64,000 nt of DNA from contig NC_056048.1 of assembly GCF_004379255.2 (NCBI RefSeq), positions 6,234,001 through 6,298,000 of the forward strand, written 5' to 3'. The translations under genes were made by a program, and so were the position numbers. This DNA is from Salvia splendens (lineage: Eukaryota; Streptophyta; Magnoliopsida; Lamiales; Lamiaceae). Each line of letters opens with the position of its first letter. The first letter of the stretch is position 1. This document shows positions 44,134 to 56,321 of this stretch, one piece after another. The notes beneath the pieces are model-generated. The model was not told where the DNA came from. It worked only from the letters and a program-made list of their open reading frames with translations, and did not search any database.

Positions 44134-46093
44134 TTAAAAAAAGATACTAAATAAATTTTATGTCAAAAGCGCAAGCGCCAAGTGTATACAAAATTCGGAA
44201 TGATGAGTGGCTATTTAAATGTACTACTACTACTACATAAATATAATAGACGGTGGACATTTCAATCGAGGAAATTGGCTAATTTAATATGCAAAAACAG
44301 GTGATATATATAACACGCACTAGACCCCCCAACCAATAATAATTGATGCATGCATAGATAGTTGTTGGTGGGAAAAAATAATCTATTTTTGGTCACTTTA
44401 CACATGTCTCCTACATCCCACTACCCTCTTTTACCCTCAATTTACATTACTAATCGCTTTAGCCTTTTTCAGAACATCACCTTTCAATGCACTCCCATTA
44501 TCTCTTACATAGTCAAATATGGCCCCATAAAAAATATACAATCAATCAGTAATGGACACTGAACATTATTATTATTATCTATTTCCTCTCCCATTATTAT
44601 GATAAAAGTGACAGTTCGAATTATAAAGGTGCATTTTATTTGGAAGTATTATTTCAGTAAAAACGTGACACTCCTGAATATTAGCATGATGTAGTAGCTC
44701 TCAGTATCTTTAATTCTTTCAACAAACTATTGCAAGGCAAAATTAACACATTTTGGTTGATGAAATGATTGTTCCATGAATAGTAGTACTAAAAGTGTAT
44801 GAAGTGAACTAGGGATTATTCAATCTCATATATAGGGATGTCGGTATAACGGACAAAATTGGTGGATGTAGCAAATATATCCTCTAGATTTTATGTTGTT
44901 TCTTTCTCAATAGTTTGTATTTCTAATTAGATGTTAGAAATGAATCATTCATATTCTTTAAAATGCCTTATTATAAGGGGCTAGAGTTATCTATTTATTT
45001 ATAGAGAAGTCAGAATCATCAGTTTGTTAGCCGACAAGAAAGAGATTATTCAATAGAGCATTTTAAAAAGATGCTCCTAATTTAAGGTTTTATTTCTAAA
45101 GCACTTGAATTTGAAAAAAAAAAGATGTTTTATGTCTCACCTAATTAAATTTGACGACATAATGATGAGTCGTCTCAACGAGTTCTCACTCACGTATTTC
45201 GACTTCGCACTCGCGCAACAAAGCCCCCTATCATAAAAAATGTTGTGCCTGCCCTTGACTATGCAAGATAAAATCTTAATCATTATGCGTTATAATATGT
45301 ACACAGTCGATTCCATAAGAATATGAGTTGATGATTTATTGGCTAATCATGCATTCGAAACAAACAAAAACAGTGATAAACATACTAAATCACATATCAA
45401 ATCTATCACTAGCTGTAAACAAGATTAATAGTGTGATACTCTAGTGGTAGAAATAGTTAAATGTTTGAATTATTGGATTGTTAATGCATATCAAATCCAA
45501 CGAAAGAGACTCCAGAATTAATGTCTATTGTAAATGGATTCTTTTGAGATATTCTCTTTCATTTTCCCACACAAAAAAAAGCATGTGTCCTTTATTATTA
45601 ATTATATAAGTTGATGAGTTAGGAGATTGATTGAGATGGTTTTTGCAATCAGACTAAACGTAAAGACTTGGCATTCCCCTTCGAATCCTATGCTATATAG
45701 ATACTCTCCTCCTTGTGGCCTTTCCTTTGTAATAATAAGATAAATAAGTTAAGATATTAAGGCATAATCAAGATTATAACAAAGTACTTAAATGTTTTAG
45801 TAGTGCTTTGTCCTAAGATTCTGAAAATAAAAGAAGCCCAATATAATGTACTTTAAAAAAAAATACTCTCATTCTTATGTAAATAAACTAGGCATACCAA
45901 AATTTTGATTATTTACCTAACTCATTTTTATTTATCAAAACTACATGAAATTTTATTTTTTTAGAATGTGACATAAATTCATATTTCAATGTCCAATATC
46001 AATTTTTTGATTGCAATGTAAAATTCATGGTACCGTTAGAAAGCTTTCCATGATACATTCCTAATAATATTGCAATGTAAAATTCATGGTACC
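44134..46093. other. Intergenic, no feature seen
   Basis: AT-rich DNA. At its end, TGCAATGTAAAATTCATGGT occurs twice (about 46014 and 46071), 57 bp apart, just before the SINE. Confidence 0.5.
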
Positions 46094-46315
46094 CGCAGGG
46101 GCAGATCTTGCTGCAATAAGTCTGGGTTCGAATCCCACTACTGTCGTGTAGTTGCTTCCATCTCTCAGGCACAATTCTTGGGAGATAGGCTTCTGGCAGC
46201 CAGTGGGTTAAGGCCTCCCCCTTAACGGGCTACTGTGTACCCTGATTGAACCCTCTCACATGATGTCGGGCCGGAGTGTGGTGCCCACCAAGACGACATA
46301 ATCGCTTTTTTTACA
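46094..46315 (+). mobile_element. tRNA-related SINE
   Basis: It contains a perfect RNA polymerase III B box, GGTTCGAATCC at 46125-46135, with a plausible A-box region 20-30 bp upstream, a body unlike a gene, and a terminal T run. Flanks start GCAATGTA on both sides (46072 and 46316), giving at least an 8-bp target duplication with looser similarity beyond. The tRNA-like head is too short and mismatched for a functional tRNA. The exact SINE family is not known to me. Confidence 0.7.
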
Positions 46316-46336
46316 GCAATGTATAAAATGAAATTC

Positions 46337-47388
46337 AAATTCAAATTAAAAAATAATTAAAATATACGCAACAACTTTTTATGAGCCATGTAGAATTTGA
46401 CCCATAAGATATCATAACAAGAGAGCCCCAAAAATTGCAAGGCACTATGATGAATATTTACAAATAACATTATGATATTTGTAATAAATATGGATGCACT
46501 AAAAGACAGAGAAAAGAGAAGACCATGAAATAAAAGTACGGTTAGATATGCTCGGTAAGTGGGGTGCCGACTCCTAAATAATATTGTCTTCTTTTTTATT
46601 TATGTCTTTTTAAATGAGATTAATATTTGGTACCATATACTGTTATTATATGAAAGTTGTTGTTACATATGAATGATGGAAGCAAGAAATATAAGAATTT
46701 AATTCTCCATTTCTGTTTTTGAGGCTGTTGTAATTCACTTATAACCACTTAATTATATGATGGCATCACCATGTATGTACAGCTTGCTTCATTAATTCTC
46801 GTGTAAACTTATGTAGGAAATCAATAAAAAAAAATTAAAATAATATATTAGGCGAAATGCATCTGCATTTTTAAATTTACTTATAACTTTTATTTTATTT
46901 TGATATTGGGTTTTCCCATAGATTCACAAGCCTGCAAATCCAACCGTCGGTTGGTGTATAGTTACAAAACTCTTTAATGAGGACAACCACAAGCGTCGAA
47001 ATAGATTAATATAGTGCCAAGAAATATAATTTGAAATTTAAAGTGATACTACTATTTATTTGCATTTTATTTAAGAACCTTCGATAATCCTCTTTTTTCT
47101 TTTTTTTCTCCTTTTATGTGTCTATGTTTTGATCCTCAGCATATCATCATGATTCATGAGTTGCGCAGCTACTAAAAATAAAGTATCATAAAAATATCTA
47201 TGATAATAACAAAAGGAAGAAGGCAAGAAAGAAAACGTATTCATTTCTATGATTTTTTTATTATGTGAAATGTATGTAGTTATTTAATTATTTGAATTAA
47301 TTAATGTCACTTGTCTCATATAGTCGCGCGTATATAACATCACATACATTGCCTACCTAACATGCAAATTCATCCTTCAACAAAGTCC

Positions 47389-47457
<69 letters not shown>

Positions 47458-48859
47458 TCAAGTCCAGTCTATTCTACTTTATTTCCTACTTTATGAATAA
47501 TACAATCAAACCGAAATTCAACAAAATTTAAAATCGTTGAGACGAAATCTAATATTTCGAGAAAGTTTATTAATTTTACTATTGGGCTATCACTTGATTT
47601 GTAAACTTATTTATTCTAAAATGTTGAGAAATTATAGTGAAGGAACCAATTTACACGAAAGATAAAATCTTGAACTTATGACTAAGTCCACCTTTTTCCC
47701 TTCAAGTTAAAATCTTATATCTATGCGAGCTAGTCAATAATTATAACAATTTGCATCTCTAAAAACCAAATAAATTTCAGAAAAAGGAGTTGTACAACCT
47801 CAACTTATTCAAATTTCATTCTGAAAAAAGCTAAATATTTACTTGCATTTTCACTAACAATAATTTTACAGTCAAATCAAGACAATATTTACTCTATCGG
47901 ATAATTTAGGTCTCACGGTGAAATCAATCTCTAGTGTAAGCTTTAGCAATTTTTTAATTAAATGCACTGGTTTATTGGGTATGTTTTATGCGTGATGTGA
48001 CATAGAAAAAAATATCATTAATAAAAAATTCTTCCAATATTTAGAATACCAAATTTAGACTATATGTTCCAAACATATAAATTGTCTCTCCGTCGCTGAT
48101 ATGAACCACTATCATTGCTCAACTTTTCCAGATAAACATCATTTATGGGTTATATTTTTACATTCTGAACTTGTCCAAAAAAATGATTTTACTTTGCAAT
48201 TAAAACTTTAGTGTGTGCCTTAAACTTGCACCTAACATTTATTATGGTAGTTCTCTTTTTATTGTTTTGCGAGCAAATCATTGATTCATATCCTTTCCGT
48301 TTAGGTAAAACTAATTAAAATAGAAAGGTAAGTGTAAATTATTAAAAAGAGAAATCATAATCATATTGTACTTAACATTCTGCATATTTTACTAAGTCAT
48401 CTATGAACCATCTTTGAGATTACATCCGAAGTGCAATTTTAGATTTATGAGTAGTTCTAATAATTAGAAATTACAATGATTAAGATTTATGACAAAGTTG
48501 GTAGATGCAATATATTATCCAACATGTAAGAGGTTGCCTTAAAAAAGGGCAAATATTCCCATTTGCTGCAATGCAATTTTGTTGAAATAAATTTGGAAGT
48601 GATAGAAACCAAAGCACCTGCGTTCCAACTTCAATAAATGTTAGGTGAATATGAAATGATTACACATTTTCAGAGTTAGTAGTAATAGTAAATTTTAAAT
48701 AAAGTTGACAAGGCAAAAGTTGCGTAAATCCAAACACCATACATCCAACGGTTCATGTTGTGACAAGTCGTCACCATATTAGGGGTTGTCAAATCATCTC
48801 TCTTTCCGATCCATACATCTCATTCGACCCTCAATACCATCTCCAGATATGTTTAAGCA
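46337..48859. other. Intergenic with an AAT microsatellite
   Basis: AT-rich DNA with no recognised gene. The only clear structure is the trinucleotide repeat at 47388-47456. Confidence 0.5.
47388..47456. repeat. (AAT)n microsatellite
   Basis: About 23 uninterrupted AAT units. Likely to vary in length between individuals. Confidence 0.97.
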
Positions 48860-48984
48860 TAACCATCAGCAGTGTGGCGCGCCACGTCAGCATTTTTAAA
48901 ATACGAATTTTAAAAACTTCATTCATTTAATAAAAATTAATACATACGAATTAAAACGAGATTTATATAAAAAAACAAAACCGC

Positions 48985-49325
48985 GTGCCATCGTCCGCGT
49001 GCCATCGTCCGCGGCCTTCACAATGGAGCGGACGATGGCGCCGACGATGGCTATCGTCCGCGGTTTAAGTCGCGCCCGAAGCATAGGCCGCGACTATCGT
49101 CCGCGGCCTATGCCACACACCCATAGTGGGGGCGGACGATGAATGGCGCGGACGATGTGCGCCATCGTCCGCCCATTGCGGATGGCCTATGCTTCGGGCG
49201 CGACTTAAACCGCGAACGATGGCCATCGTCCGCGCCATCGTCCGCTCCATTGCGGACGTCGCGGACGATGGCCATCGTCCGCGACATCGTCCGCCCCATT
49301 GTGAAGGCCGCGGACGATGGCACGC
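48985..49325. repeat. Subterminal CGGACGATGG repeat cluster
   Basis: More than ten copies of GCCATCGTCCGC or its complement, in both orientations, make this block a large imperfect palindrome centred near 49140. The same motif fills the 16935-17590 region. In transposons such clusters are usual binding sites for their proteins; here that is an inference. Confidence 0.9.
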
Positions 49326-49416
49326 GGTTTCGTTTTTTTATAAATAGCGTTCATTTGTAACATTTCATTTCACACGATTTCATCTTCAAAACTTACATTT
49401 ACATAATTACTACGAA

Positions 49417-50478
49417 ATGGATTCAAGCCCCAATAGCCCTACGTTTAGCAGAGAGGCGCATTGGCCGGGTACAGAACCCGGCGATTATCGTTCGTTCGGC
49501 GACAAAACCCATTACGATCCCGATTTCAGTACGGAATCGTATGGGTTGTCTAATATAGAACCGTTGCCGCACCGCCCAACCGCATCGGCCGATCCCGCCC
49601 CCGCAGCGACCGGTGCCGCCAAGGGGAAGGCGAAGCGGAACCGGCAGCGGGCGCAGAAGTTGCCGCCTCCCGGTGACTGCGATGAGTACGCCCCCGGCCG
49701 TACGAACTACACCGACGACGAAACTCTCACTTTGGCCCGGTGTTGGGTAGATATATCGGAAGATCCGATATTCGCCAACAACCAGAGACAGACCGCGTAC
49801 TGGGAGCGCATCGCGGACCTCTACAATTCGGTCAAGCCGCCGACCGCGTACAAGCGCAAGAGTGAGCAACTCCGCAAGCACTGGGATCAAATCAAGAAGC
49901 AAGTGAACTTGTACTCGGCGGAGTTCGAGAAGTGCGCGCGGTCACAGGGGAGCGGCGAGAGCGTGCACGACGTGCGCTCTAAAGCGATGTTGTCGTACCG
50001 GTCGATGTTCGGCGAGTTCAAGCACGAGGCCATCTGGGCGCTCTTGAGGGAGAAGCAGAAGTTCCAAGGTGGAATTCTGCACACTGGTGCGCCGAAGAGG
50101 ACGAAGGTCACCGAAGCTGGTGACTGCACGAGCAGCGGCAGCGGCACTAACCCGGTTGACCTCAACCGGACGTACGTGGATGAAGGGAGTTCCGGCACAC
50201 CGGTGTCCTCCCGACGTCCTCCCGGCATCAAGGCTGCGAAGGCCAAGGGGAAGGCGACCGCGACGTCATCGTCGACCGCTGCAACCCCTGTTCCGGACCC
50301 GGACGAGCTCCCGACGCAGACGGCCACCGCGTTTGCGTCGTTAGCTACAACGTCGATGGCAAGGACGATGTTGCAGACGCACAAGGCCCTCAAGAAGTGC
50401 ACCGACCCCGAACAAGCCGAGTATCTCCATGCATTACTCGATGAGTTGCGTAGGAAGTTGGGAATTGGCCCGACTTAG
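49417..50478 (+). CDS. Harbinger accessory Myb/SANT-like DNA-binding protein
   Basis: An intact 353-aa protein. It has a disordered Ser/Pro/Ala-rich N-terminus, a likely nuclear signal KGKAKRNRQRAQK (69-81), and a Myb/SANT-like trihelix domain (about 95-165) with the spaced tryptophans W110, W129 and W156 (TLARCWVDI, YWERIADLY, LRKHWDQIKK). Next comes the segment MFGEFKHEAIWALLREKQKF that often follows in plant proteins annotated as NAM-associated or transposon Myb-like, and an Ala/Thr-rich tail. In plant PIF/Harbinger systems this partner binds the transposon ends and brings in the transposase. It is the only gene in its element. The start follows a plausible leader and is the first ATG of the frame. 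Confidence 0.88.
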   Translation: MDSSPNSPTFSREAHWPGTEPGDYRSFGDKTHYDPDFSTESYGLSNIEPLPHRPTASADPAPAATGAAKGKAKRNRQRAQKLPPPGDCDEYAPGRTNYTDDETLTLARCWVDISEDPIFANNQRQTAYWERIADLYNSVKPPTAYKRKSEQLRKHWDQIKKQVNLYSAEFEKCARSQGSGESVHDVRSKAMLSYRSMFGEFKHEAIWALLREKQKFQGGILHTGAPKRTKVTEAGDCTSSGSGTNPVDLNRTYVDEGSSGTPVSSRRPPGIKAAKAKGKATATSSSTAATPVPDPDELPTQTATAFASLATTSMARTMLQTHKALKKCTDPEQAEYLHALLDELRRKLGIGPT

Positions 50479-50785
50479 TTTTTTTCTTTTTTAGTTGAAT
50501 GGTGTAATTTTTTTATTATTAAAACTTCGCCGCTTGTTATTTAGTCATTTTTTTACTCGTTACGTGTTATTTGAAAACAGTTAAATTAATTAAACAAAAC
50601 AACAAAATGATGATGTCGCGCGTCATAGGGCGCGCCTTAGGGCGCCCCACTGCAGGTGGAGAAGGAGGAGGATAAAAATGCTGACGTGGCGCGCCATAGG
50701 GCGCGCCTTAGGGCGCCCCACTGCTGATGGTCTAAAGTACAACTGTAAATTTTTGGTATTTCCATGTAAATTCTGATTTTAATTA

Positions 50786-51002
50786 CTCTTTCTATCCCAC
50801 TCAAGATGGTCGCATTCTTAAGTGACACGAAGTTTTAAATAAACGATTTATTTGTGATAAAATACTAAAAATAGAGTGAAAAAATGATTGAATATTTTAA
50901 TGAGGAGATAAGAGATGGATTTAATTTTAATATAGAAAGTGAACATCTTGAATGAGACAAACTAAAAAGGAAAAATGAACATCTTAAATGGAATAGAAGG
51001 AG
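50786..51002. mobile_element. Stowaway-like MITE
   Basis: It begins CTCTTTCTATCCCACTCAAG and ends CTTAAATGGAATAGAAGGAG, between TA dinucleotides. Confidence 0.75.
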
Positions 51003-51295
51003 TACTTAATTATTGATTTGTTTTTATTTTAATTAAGATTTTGATTAATATGACTATGATCGTTGAATTGTTTACGTAACATTATTAGATGTCAAATAAT
51101 CAAAATAACATCACATTATAGACAACATCCAATAAAAATAGGTGCATTTTAAATGACACAGGAATTAATGAATACTCCCTCCATCCGTGAATAGAAGTTT
51201 TATTTTTTTTCGGCACGGTTTTAAGAAATATTAAGAATAGTGGGTGGAAAAAAAGTTAATGGAATAGGGGTCTCACTCTTATATATATATATATA

Positions 51296-51615
51296 GGGAT
51301 GTATTCATTTCCTTTTTGTATCTTTTGTTCTTTGTTCTTTTTAATCTCAGCCCCACGATTTTGTAATCCGACGGTTAGATTGGTGCCACGTGTCATTTAA
51401 TAATGCAGATTTTCAGTTGAGTAATGCACACCGACTAATAATACACCATTATAGTGTAATAATGCAGATTTTCAGTTGAATAATGCACACTGACTAATAA
51501 TGCACCATTATAGTGTAATAATGCAGATCATCTGGACCGTTGATGAATGAGATCTAACGGCCCATATTAAGAAGAATAAAGGATCTAAGGGATGAATAGG
51601 AGAATAACGCTCTCC
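51296..51615. mobile_element. (TA)n-bounded insert A
   Basis: About 320 bp between two (TA)n runs. Its left GATGTATTCATTTCC and right complement CCTATTCATCCC, followed by similar pyrimidine-rich DNA, form a loose inverted repeat of about 50 bp. Inside, a unit of about 60 bp (AATGCAGATTTTCAGTTGA to TGCACCATTATAGTG) is repeated twice with a third partial copy. It has no coding capacity. Confidence 0.65.
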
Positions 51616-51631
51616 TATATATATATATATA

Positions 51632-54600
51632 GGATTGTATTCGATGTCGAACTATTTTTAATGACCGAACTAGAGACTGAATCTTGTCCACATATTTTTA
51701 TAATCTTGTGGTCATAATTAATTCAAGCATTTAATATCAAATATTACATATTTCCATTAATTTAATTCAAAAATCAAAGCTGGGGGATTGTTTTGTAATT
51801 CCAACTTTGGCAGTTATCATTTCTTCCTTAATTCAAGTCACGTAAATATGGTAGAGATTTGTATACGATGAAACTGCAATCTCTTGTTCTCAATTAAATG
51901 TGCATTTCCATTCCATCGCTAGAACCAGGGCAAACCCATTTTTTAATCTTCATAACTAAATACTTTGGTTTGCTGCAATGGAACATTCAAGCACCCCAAA
52001 CGCGTAGAGATGATTTTACTAATACGTCAATGCACCTTGATTGATCTTTCTCCGACGACTGATTTTACACATGAAGCAGCGAATGGACATGCTTCTACCG
52101 AGATTAATCAAGAGCCTCAGGGAACGATATTTGATGAGTTACAATAGATTCTGAAGAATCAAGCGATCCTAGTTAGTTCTATCGTTTCTTGATGTATCTG
52201 TTATGCTACGTGGTCGACGACAGCTTTATCGAATGATTAATGTATTCAACTACTTATTTTAGTGAGTAATGTATTCAATAAATTCAATGATTTTGTTTGA
52301 TTTTTGAATGTCAAATTGTAACAGTTTATATATCTAGTAATTTATGTGTTTGATTGTTATGAATGTCGAATGATTACTGATTATGTGTTTTGTTCGAGTA
52401 ATGAACTGATTATCATTTGGGATGAATTGTTTTGTTTTAGTAATGAACTTGTTATATTTTGCGATCAACCGTTTTATAGGAGCAGTGATACGATTATCTT
52501 TTTTATTATTATTATAGTAGTTTTAAGCATCTTACAAGCAACGACTGATTTTCCACAATGTTTGGTCATGATGCAAGGAATCACAAAAGGTTAAAGGAGA
52601 AGCAGAAAAAAGTAGTTCAAGATCCCTAATGCCATGTATGATAGGCTCGTTGTTTGACTCAATTGTGATCGTGAGTCGCGAGTCAATTTTGATCTTAAAT
52701 CAATTTTAGATGTAATTTTTCAGTTTTTGAACTTCTTTAATTTTAAAGTAGTTGAACTACATTTTCAGTGTGATGCATCGTTTTACATATATGATGAAGT
52801 TTTTATATATTCTGTTTCAATGTTATACTATTACTTTTATATTCTCTGGAATGGCAATGAATTAACACTTTTATAAAAATTGATGCCATTCATCTTTTCC
52901 AATTAATTTAATGTGTTTTTGAATTACACTATATAATTAAGTTTTTTGCATTGTTATTCCGAAGCTATTTTTATATAATATTATATCTGCATCTTATACT
53001 TTTTTAACTTCATCCTATAATGTTATAACTTCATCCAAAAAAATGAACCCAATTTCGAATGAACCAAATATGAAACAAATCACTACATCTTATAATGTTA
53101 TAACTTCATCAAATATTGTAACCACTTCATCTTATAATGTTATAATTTCAACTGAGCCTTGAAAACACACCAGTTAAGTTGAATCAAATATGAACTCCCC
53201 GAAAAATGAATCAAAAATAAAAATGACTCAAATTTGAAAGAAAGCATTACATTTTAAAATGTAACAATTCATCTTATACTCATATTACTTAATTTATTAA
53301 TGTAATAACTTCATATTCTAATTTGTACCTTCCCAAAAAATAATCAAATTTGAAACAAACCAAATATGAATCAAATCACTGCATCTAATAAAGTAGTAAC
53401 TTCATATTATACCATAGTCATTTCATCTTATACCGTAATCACTCATCTCTTGAATAACTTTCTTGAAATCCAAAAATCTGAACCAAAACTGTAAAAAATA
53501 TTATAGACATCAATTGAATTATCGTAGAATGTGATCCAAAGACAACAATCAATTTTTCTTTCTAGTCGTTTCCTCAAACACGTGCGGCACTCTAGGGTCA
53601 CGCCTACTGGATTGCCCACCCCCAAGTTTTGCACAAGCAGTTGTTGTTTTACCTGTGTTCAATTATATCATTACTAAAATACATCTACACTTCACCAAAG
53701 ACCAAATTCCAGCTACATAACCATCTTTATAATTGAAACGAACAAAAAAAATCAGAACTCACCACAAAATAAACTAAAGCATGAATAGAAATTAGAAATT
53801 AAAGTATGGAATCAGTTCATCTTGTAATCACTTTTCTTCATCTTATAATGAAATAAATCCACCCGAGAAACGGAAACATTTCGGTTAAAATGAACAAATT
53901 TGAACAATCCTAAAACAGATAACTTTATCTTATGATATAATTTCTTATAACCCTGACCAAATTCATATACAATAGATACAACATAACAACAGATAACACA
54001 GAAGCATCTATGAGTCCATATCTGTTCACAAATTCAGATACAACACAAGCATCTTTGACTCTTGAATGAAAATAAGAGTATGTAATCAACTTTTTTATGG
54101 TTGAAATAATCATACAAGTTAAGTTACAGCAGACCACAAACAGAATTCAGTTACAGCAAGCCACAAACAGAATCCGGAGCATCATACAATCGAAAAATAT
54201 TTCAGCCGATGTTGAATATACTTCGTCTTATAACTTGATAAATTCAGTCGAAAATATTTCATCTGATAAATTCACCCAAGACTGAATGAAAAACAAAAAA
54301 CTTTAATCAACTAATCAAACGAAAAAATGTGAACAAAATTAAATTTCCAGAATTGGGATAGCTCACCCGAACGGTTTGGTTCCATCGGGATTGGGGTGGA
54401 CCTCGGTTTGGTTAGGAAGGCGTCCTCGTTAACTTTTTCCAAAAGAAGACAATGGTACAAGGCTTAAGTAAAACGAGAATCAGAAAACATAAAGGATGAA
54501 CTAAATTACCGCATGCCTTGAACTTATTTAAGCAAAACGAAAAAACAAAATCTAAACTAAATTAACTAAGGAATTGAACTCACCCACACCGGCTGAAGTT

Positions 54601-55092
54601 CTGGAATGCAACATCCACTCATCTACAACCAAAATGTTAGAGATTAGTTTGTAGGATTTTCGTAGACTGTAAAAATCGATGAAGACAACAATTACCATTC
54701 AATTTTCCGCGTCTTGTGTCCGCCATGTTGAAATTAGGCAGATAGCCGGGGTTGAGAATGACGACGGAAGGAATGAATCAAACTATTGGACCACCACGCC
54801 GAGTTGGGGAGAAGAGAATTGGGGGAGGGGGAGGTTGAAGCGTTGAGCAGGAAGTGGGAATGGGGCGAGTTTTTGTTTTACCCTAATTCATACTCCCTTG
54901 ATTTACGCCTAAAACAATTTTACCCTATTTGACTCATATAAAAAATGACTAAGCTACCCATGGCTGAACTAATTAATTCAAAGGATGGAATACGGAATTA
55001 ACGTGCGGTAGCTTTAATCTTAGCCATTAAATTTAAATCTATTGGCCAATATTTAGTCTCTAGTTCTACACTAAGGATGTGTTGTGCATATA
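51632..55092. mobile_element. (TA)n-bounded insert B, about 3.5 kb
   Basis: Near the left end is GAACTAGAGACTGAAT; the right end has its complement AGTCTCTAGTTC (about 55050). A weak inverted terminal similarity therefore frames the block. The interior is AT-rich. Between about 53000 and 53450 it is full of variants of CTTATAATGTTATAACTTCA. A GC-richer part with purine runs lies at about 54700-54870. I found no transposase; a 60-aa frame at 51965-52147 has no recognisable domain. Confidence 0.5.
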
Positions 55093-55093
55093 A

Positions 55094-55439
55094 AGGGACC
55101 CTATATTTATGGTGATCATAACCCTCATTTTATGGTGATCATAACCTAGAGTTGTGATCATATGATAACCCATATAAAGGGACCCTATATTTATGGTGAT
55201 CATAACCTAGAGTTGTGATCATATGATAACCCATATTTATGGTGATAACCTAATAACCCTCATTTTATGGACGAAAAGTATCATTTTATAGAACAGAATA
55301 TCATTTTATGGATTAAAAGTATCATTTTATGGATTAAAAGTACTCCTATCATTTTATGCATGCTGAAAAAATATCATTTTATAGTGACCCATAAAATGAT
55401 AGGTTATTAGGTTATCACCATAAATATGGTTATCAGCAC

Positions 55440-55442
<3 letters not shown>
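55094..55442. mobile_element. Insert B', fold-back unit rich in ATTTTATGG repeats
   Basis: The left CCCTATATTTATGGTGAT and right ATCACCATAAATATGG form an inverted pair; inside, TATCATTTTATGGATTAAAAG-type units recur, and a segment with GATCATAACCTAGAGTTGTG occurs twice. It appears to be a MITE-like unit next to or inside insert B. Confidence 0.6.
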
Positions 55443-55481
<39 letters not shown>

Positions 55482-55482
<1 letters not shown>

Positions 55483-55825
55483 GAACCATTCTTAAACGTA
55501 GAACCATTCTTAAACGTAGAACAAATGCCAAACGGAGGTCGTTAGATCTTTTAATCCAATGGTGTTGATTTGCACAGCAACTTCCCATTACAACCAAAAC
55601 TATTTTTAATGGGTGAATGCAGAGAAATGAAAAAATAAAGCATGCATGGACTCTTCTTCGTTTCATTCATTCTTCCATCAACATGTGAGTTTTTTCACAT
55701 GTTGAGTCCGGAATGTCGTGAAAACATAGTCTAATATGTATGATTTTTAATCTTGACCGTCATTTTTTCCTCATCCAATGAATAAAATATGTAGAGTTCT
55801 AGGTTCTACACTTAAGAATGGTTCT
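55482..55825. mobile_element. (TA)n-bounded insert C, a MITE with 23-bp inverted ends
   Basis: The left AGAACCATTCTTAAACGTAG and the right complement AGAACCATTCTTAAGTGTAG are a clear inverted pair. The first 18 bp of the left end are doubled in tandem (55483 and 55501). (TA)n runs lie on both sides. Confidence 0.8.
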
Positions 55826-55841
55826 ATCTTTAACACAACCC

Positions 55842-55872
<31 letters not shown>

Positions 55873-56321
55873 TATATTAGTTTTAAATGATATGTGAGTG
55901 AAATGAGTTAGTGGAATGCAGGGGCCTCTTTACCATTTATAGTAATTATGAACCGGGACTCCTATTCGCGGACGGACTAAAATGCAAAAATGAGACTCCT
56001 ATTCACGGACAGAGGAAGTAATCTATCAATATCTAAAGTGAGAGTTTTTTGGATGCCAATGTGGCACATTTTTGAGCGGGAAAACAATTTATTGGGCAAA
56101 CAAAAGACAGATATTATTGAGTAAAAATTGGTCCAATAAAAAAATGGCTTCACCAAGAAGTTTATACAATAGCGGCAGCTTTGCAGTCTAAGAGTATAGA
56201 CATGGGGATGGAGTACATGACAATCTTGAAGCAAAATCTCTATATATACCAATACAAAACAAATCACAATACTTCAATTCAAATAAGCTCTATTTTGACA
56301 GATCTGTGCAAAAAAAAAGCA

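Larger units (their letters stand above)
48863..50732 (+). mobile_element. PIF/Harbinger element carrying only the Myb-like gene
   Basis: The right complement begins GACCATCAGCAGTGGGGCG and the left begins CCATCAGCAGTGTGGCGCG, so the left has lost two leading bases; TAA lies on both sides (48860-48862, 50733-50735). The right end carries two tandem terminal modules separated by a CCACGTCAGCATTTTTATCC segment, the same order as in the 16783 fragment and in the transposase element ending at 11831. It encodes an intact accessory protein and no transposase. A dense block of CGGACGATGG repeats lies left of the gene. Confidence 0.88.
51175..56018. mobile_element. One Stowaway MITE split by nested insertions at its TA repeat
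   Basis: The left half (51175 to about 51295) starts CTCCCTCCATCCGTGAATAG after TA. The matching right half (about 55846-56018) ends CTCCTATTCACGGACAGAGG plus AAG before TA (56019-56020). The halves face each other as the two arms of one MITE would, and both stop at a (TA)n run. Between them lie several other units, each bounded by (TA)n. The simplest reading is one MITE whose internal TA repeat took in a series of insertions. Confidence 0.82.

Noticed and set aside
46094..46170. Functional tRNA gene at the SINE head
   Set aside because: The B box is perfect, but the anticodon and acceptor arms do not pair; a SINE fits better.
51965..52147. Start of a FAR1/MULE-type protein in insert B
   Set aside because: The 60-aa frame has no zinc finger or other diagnostic motif, and no transposase follows.
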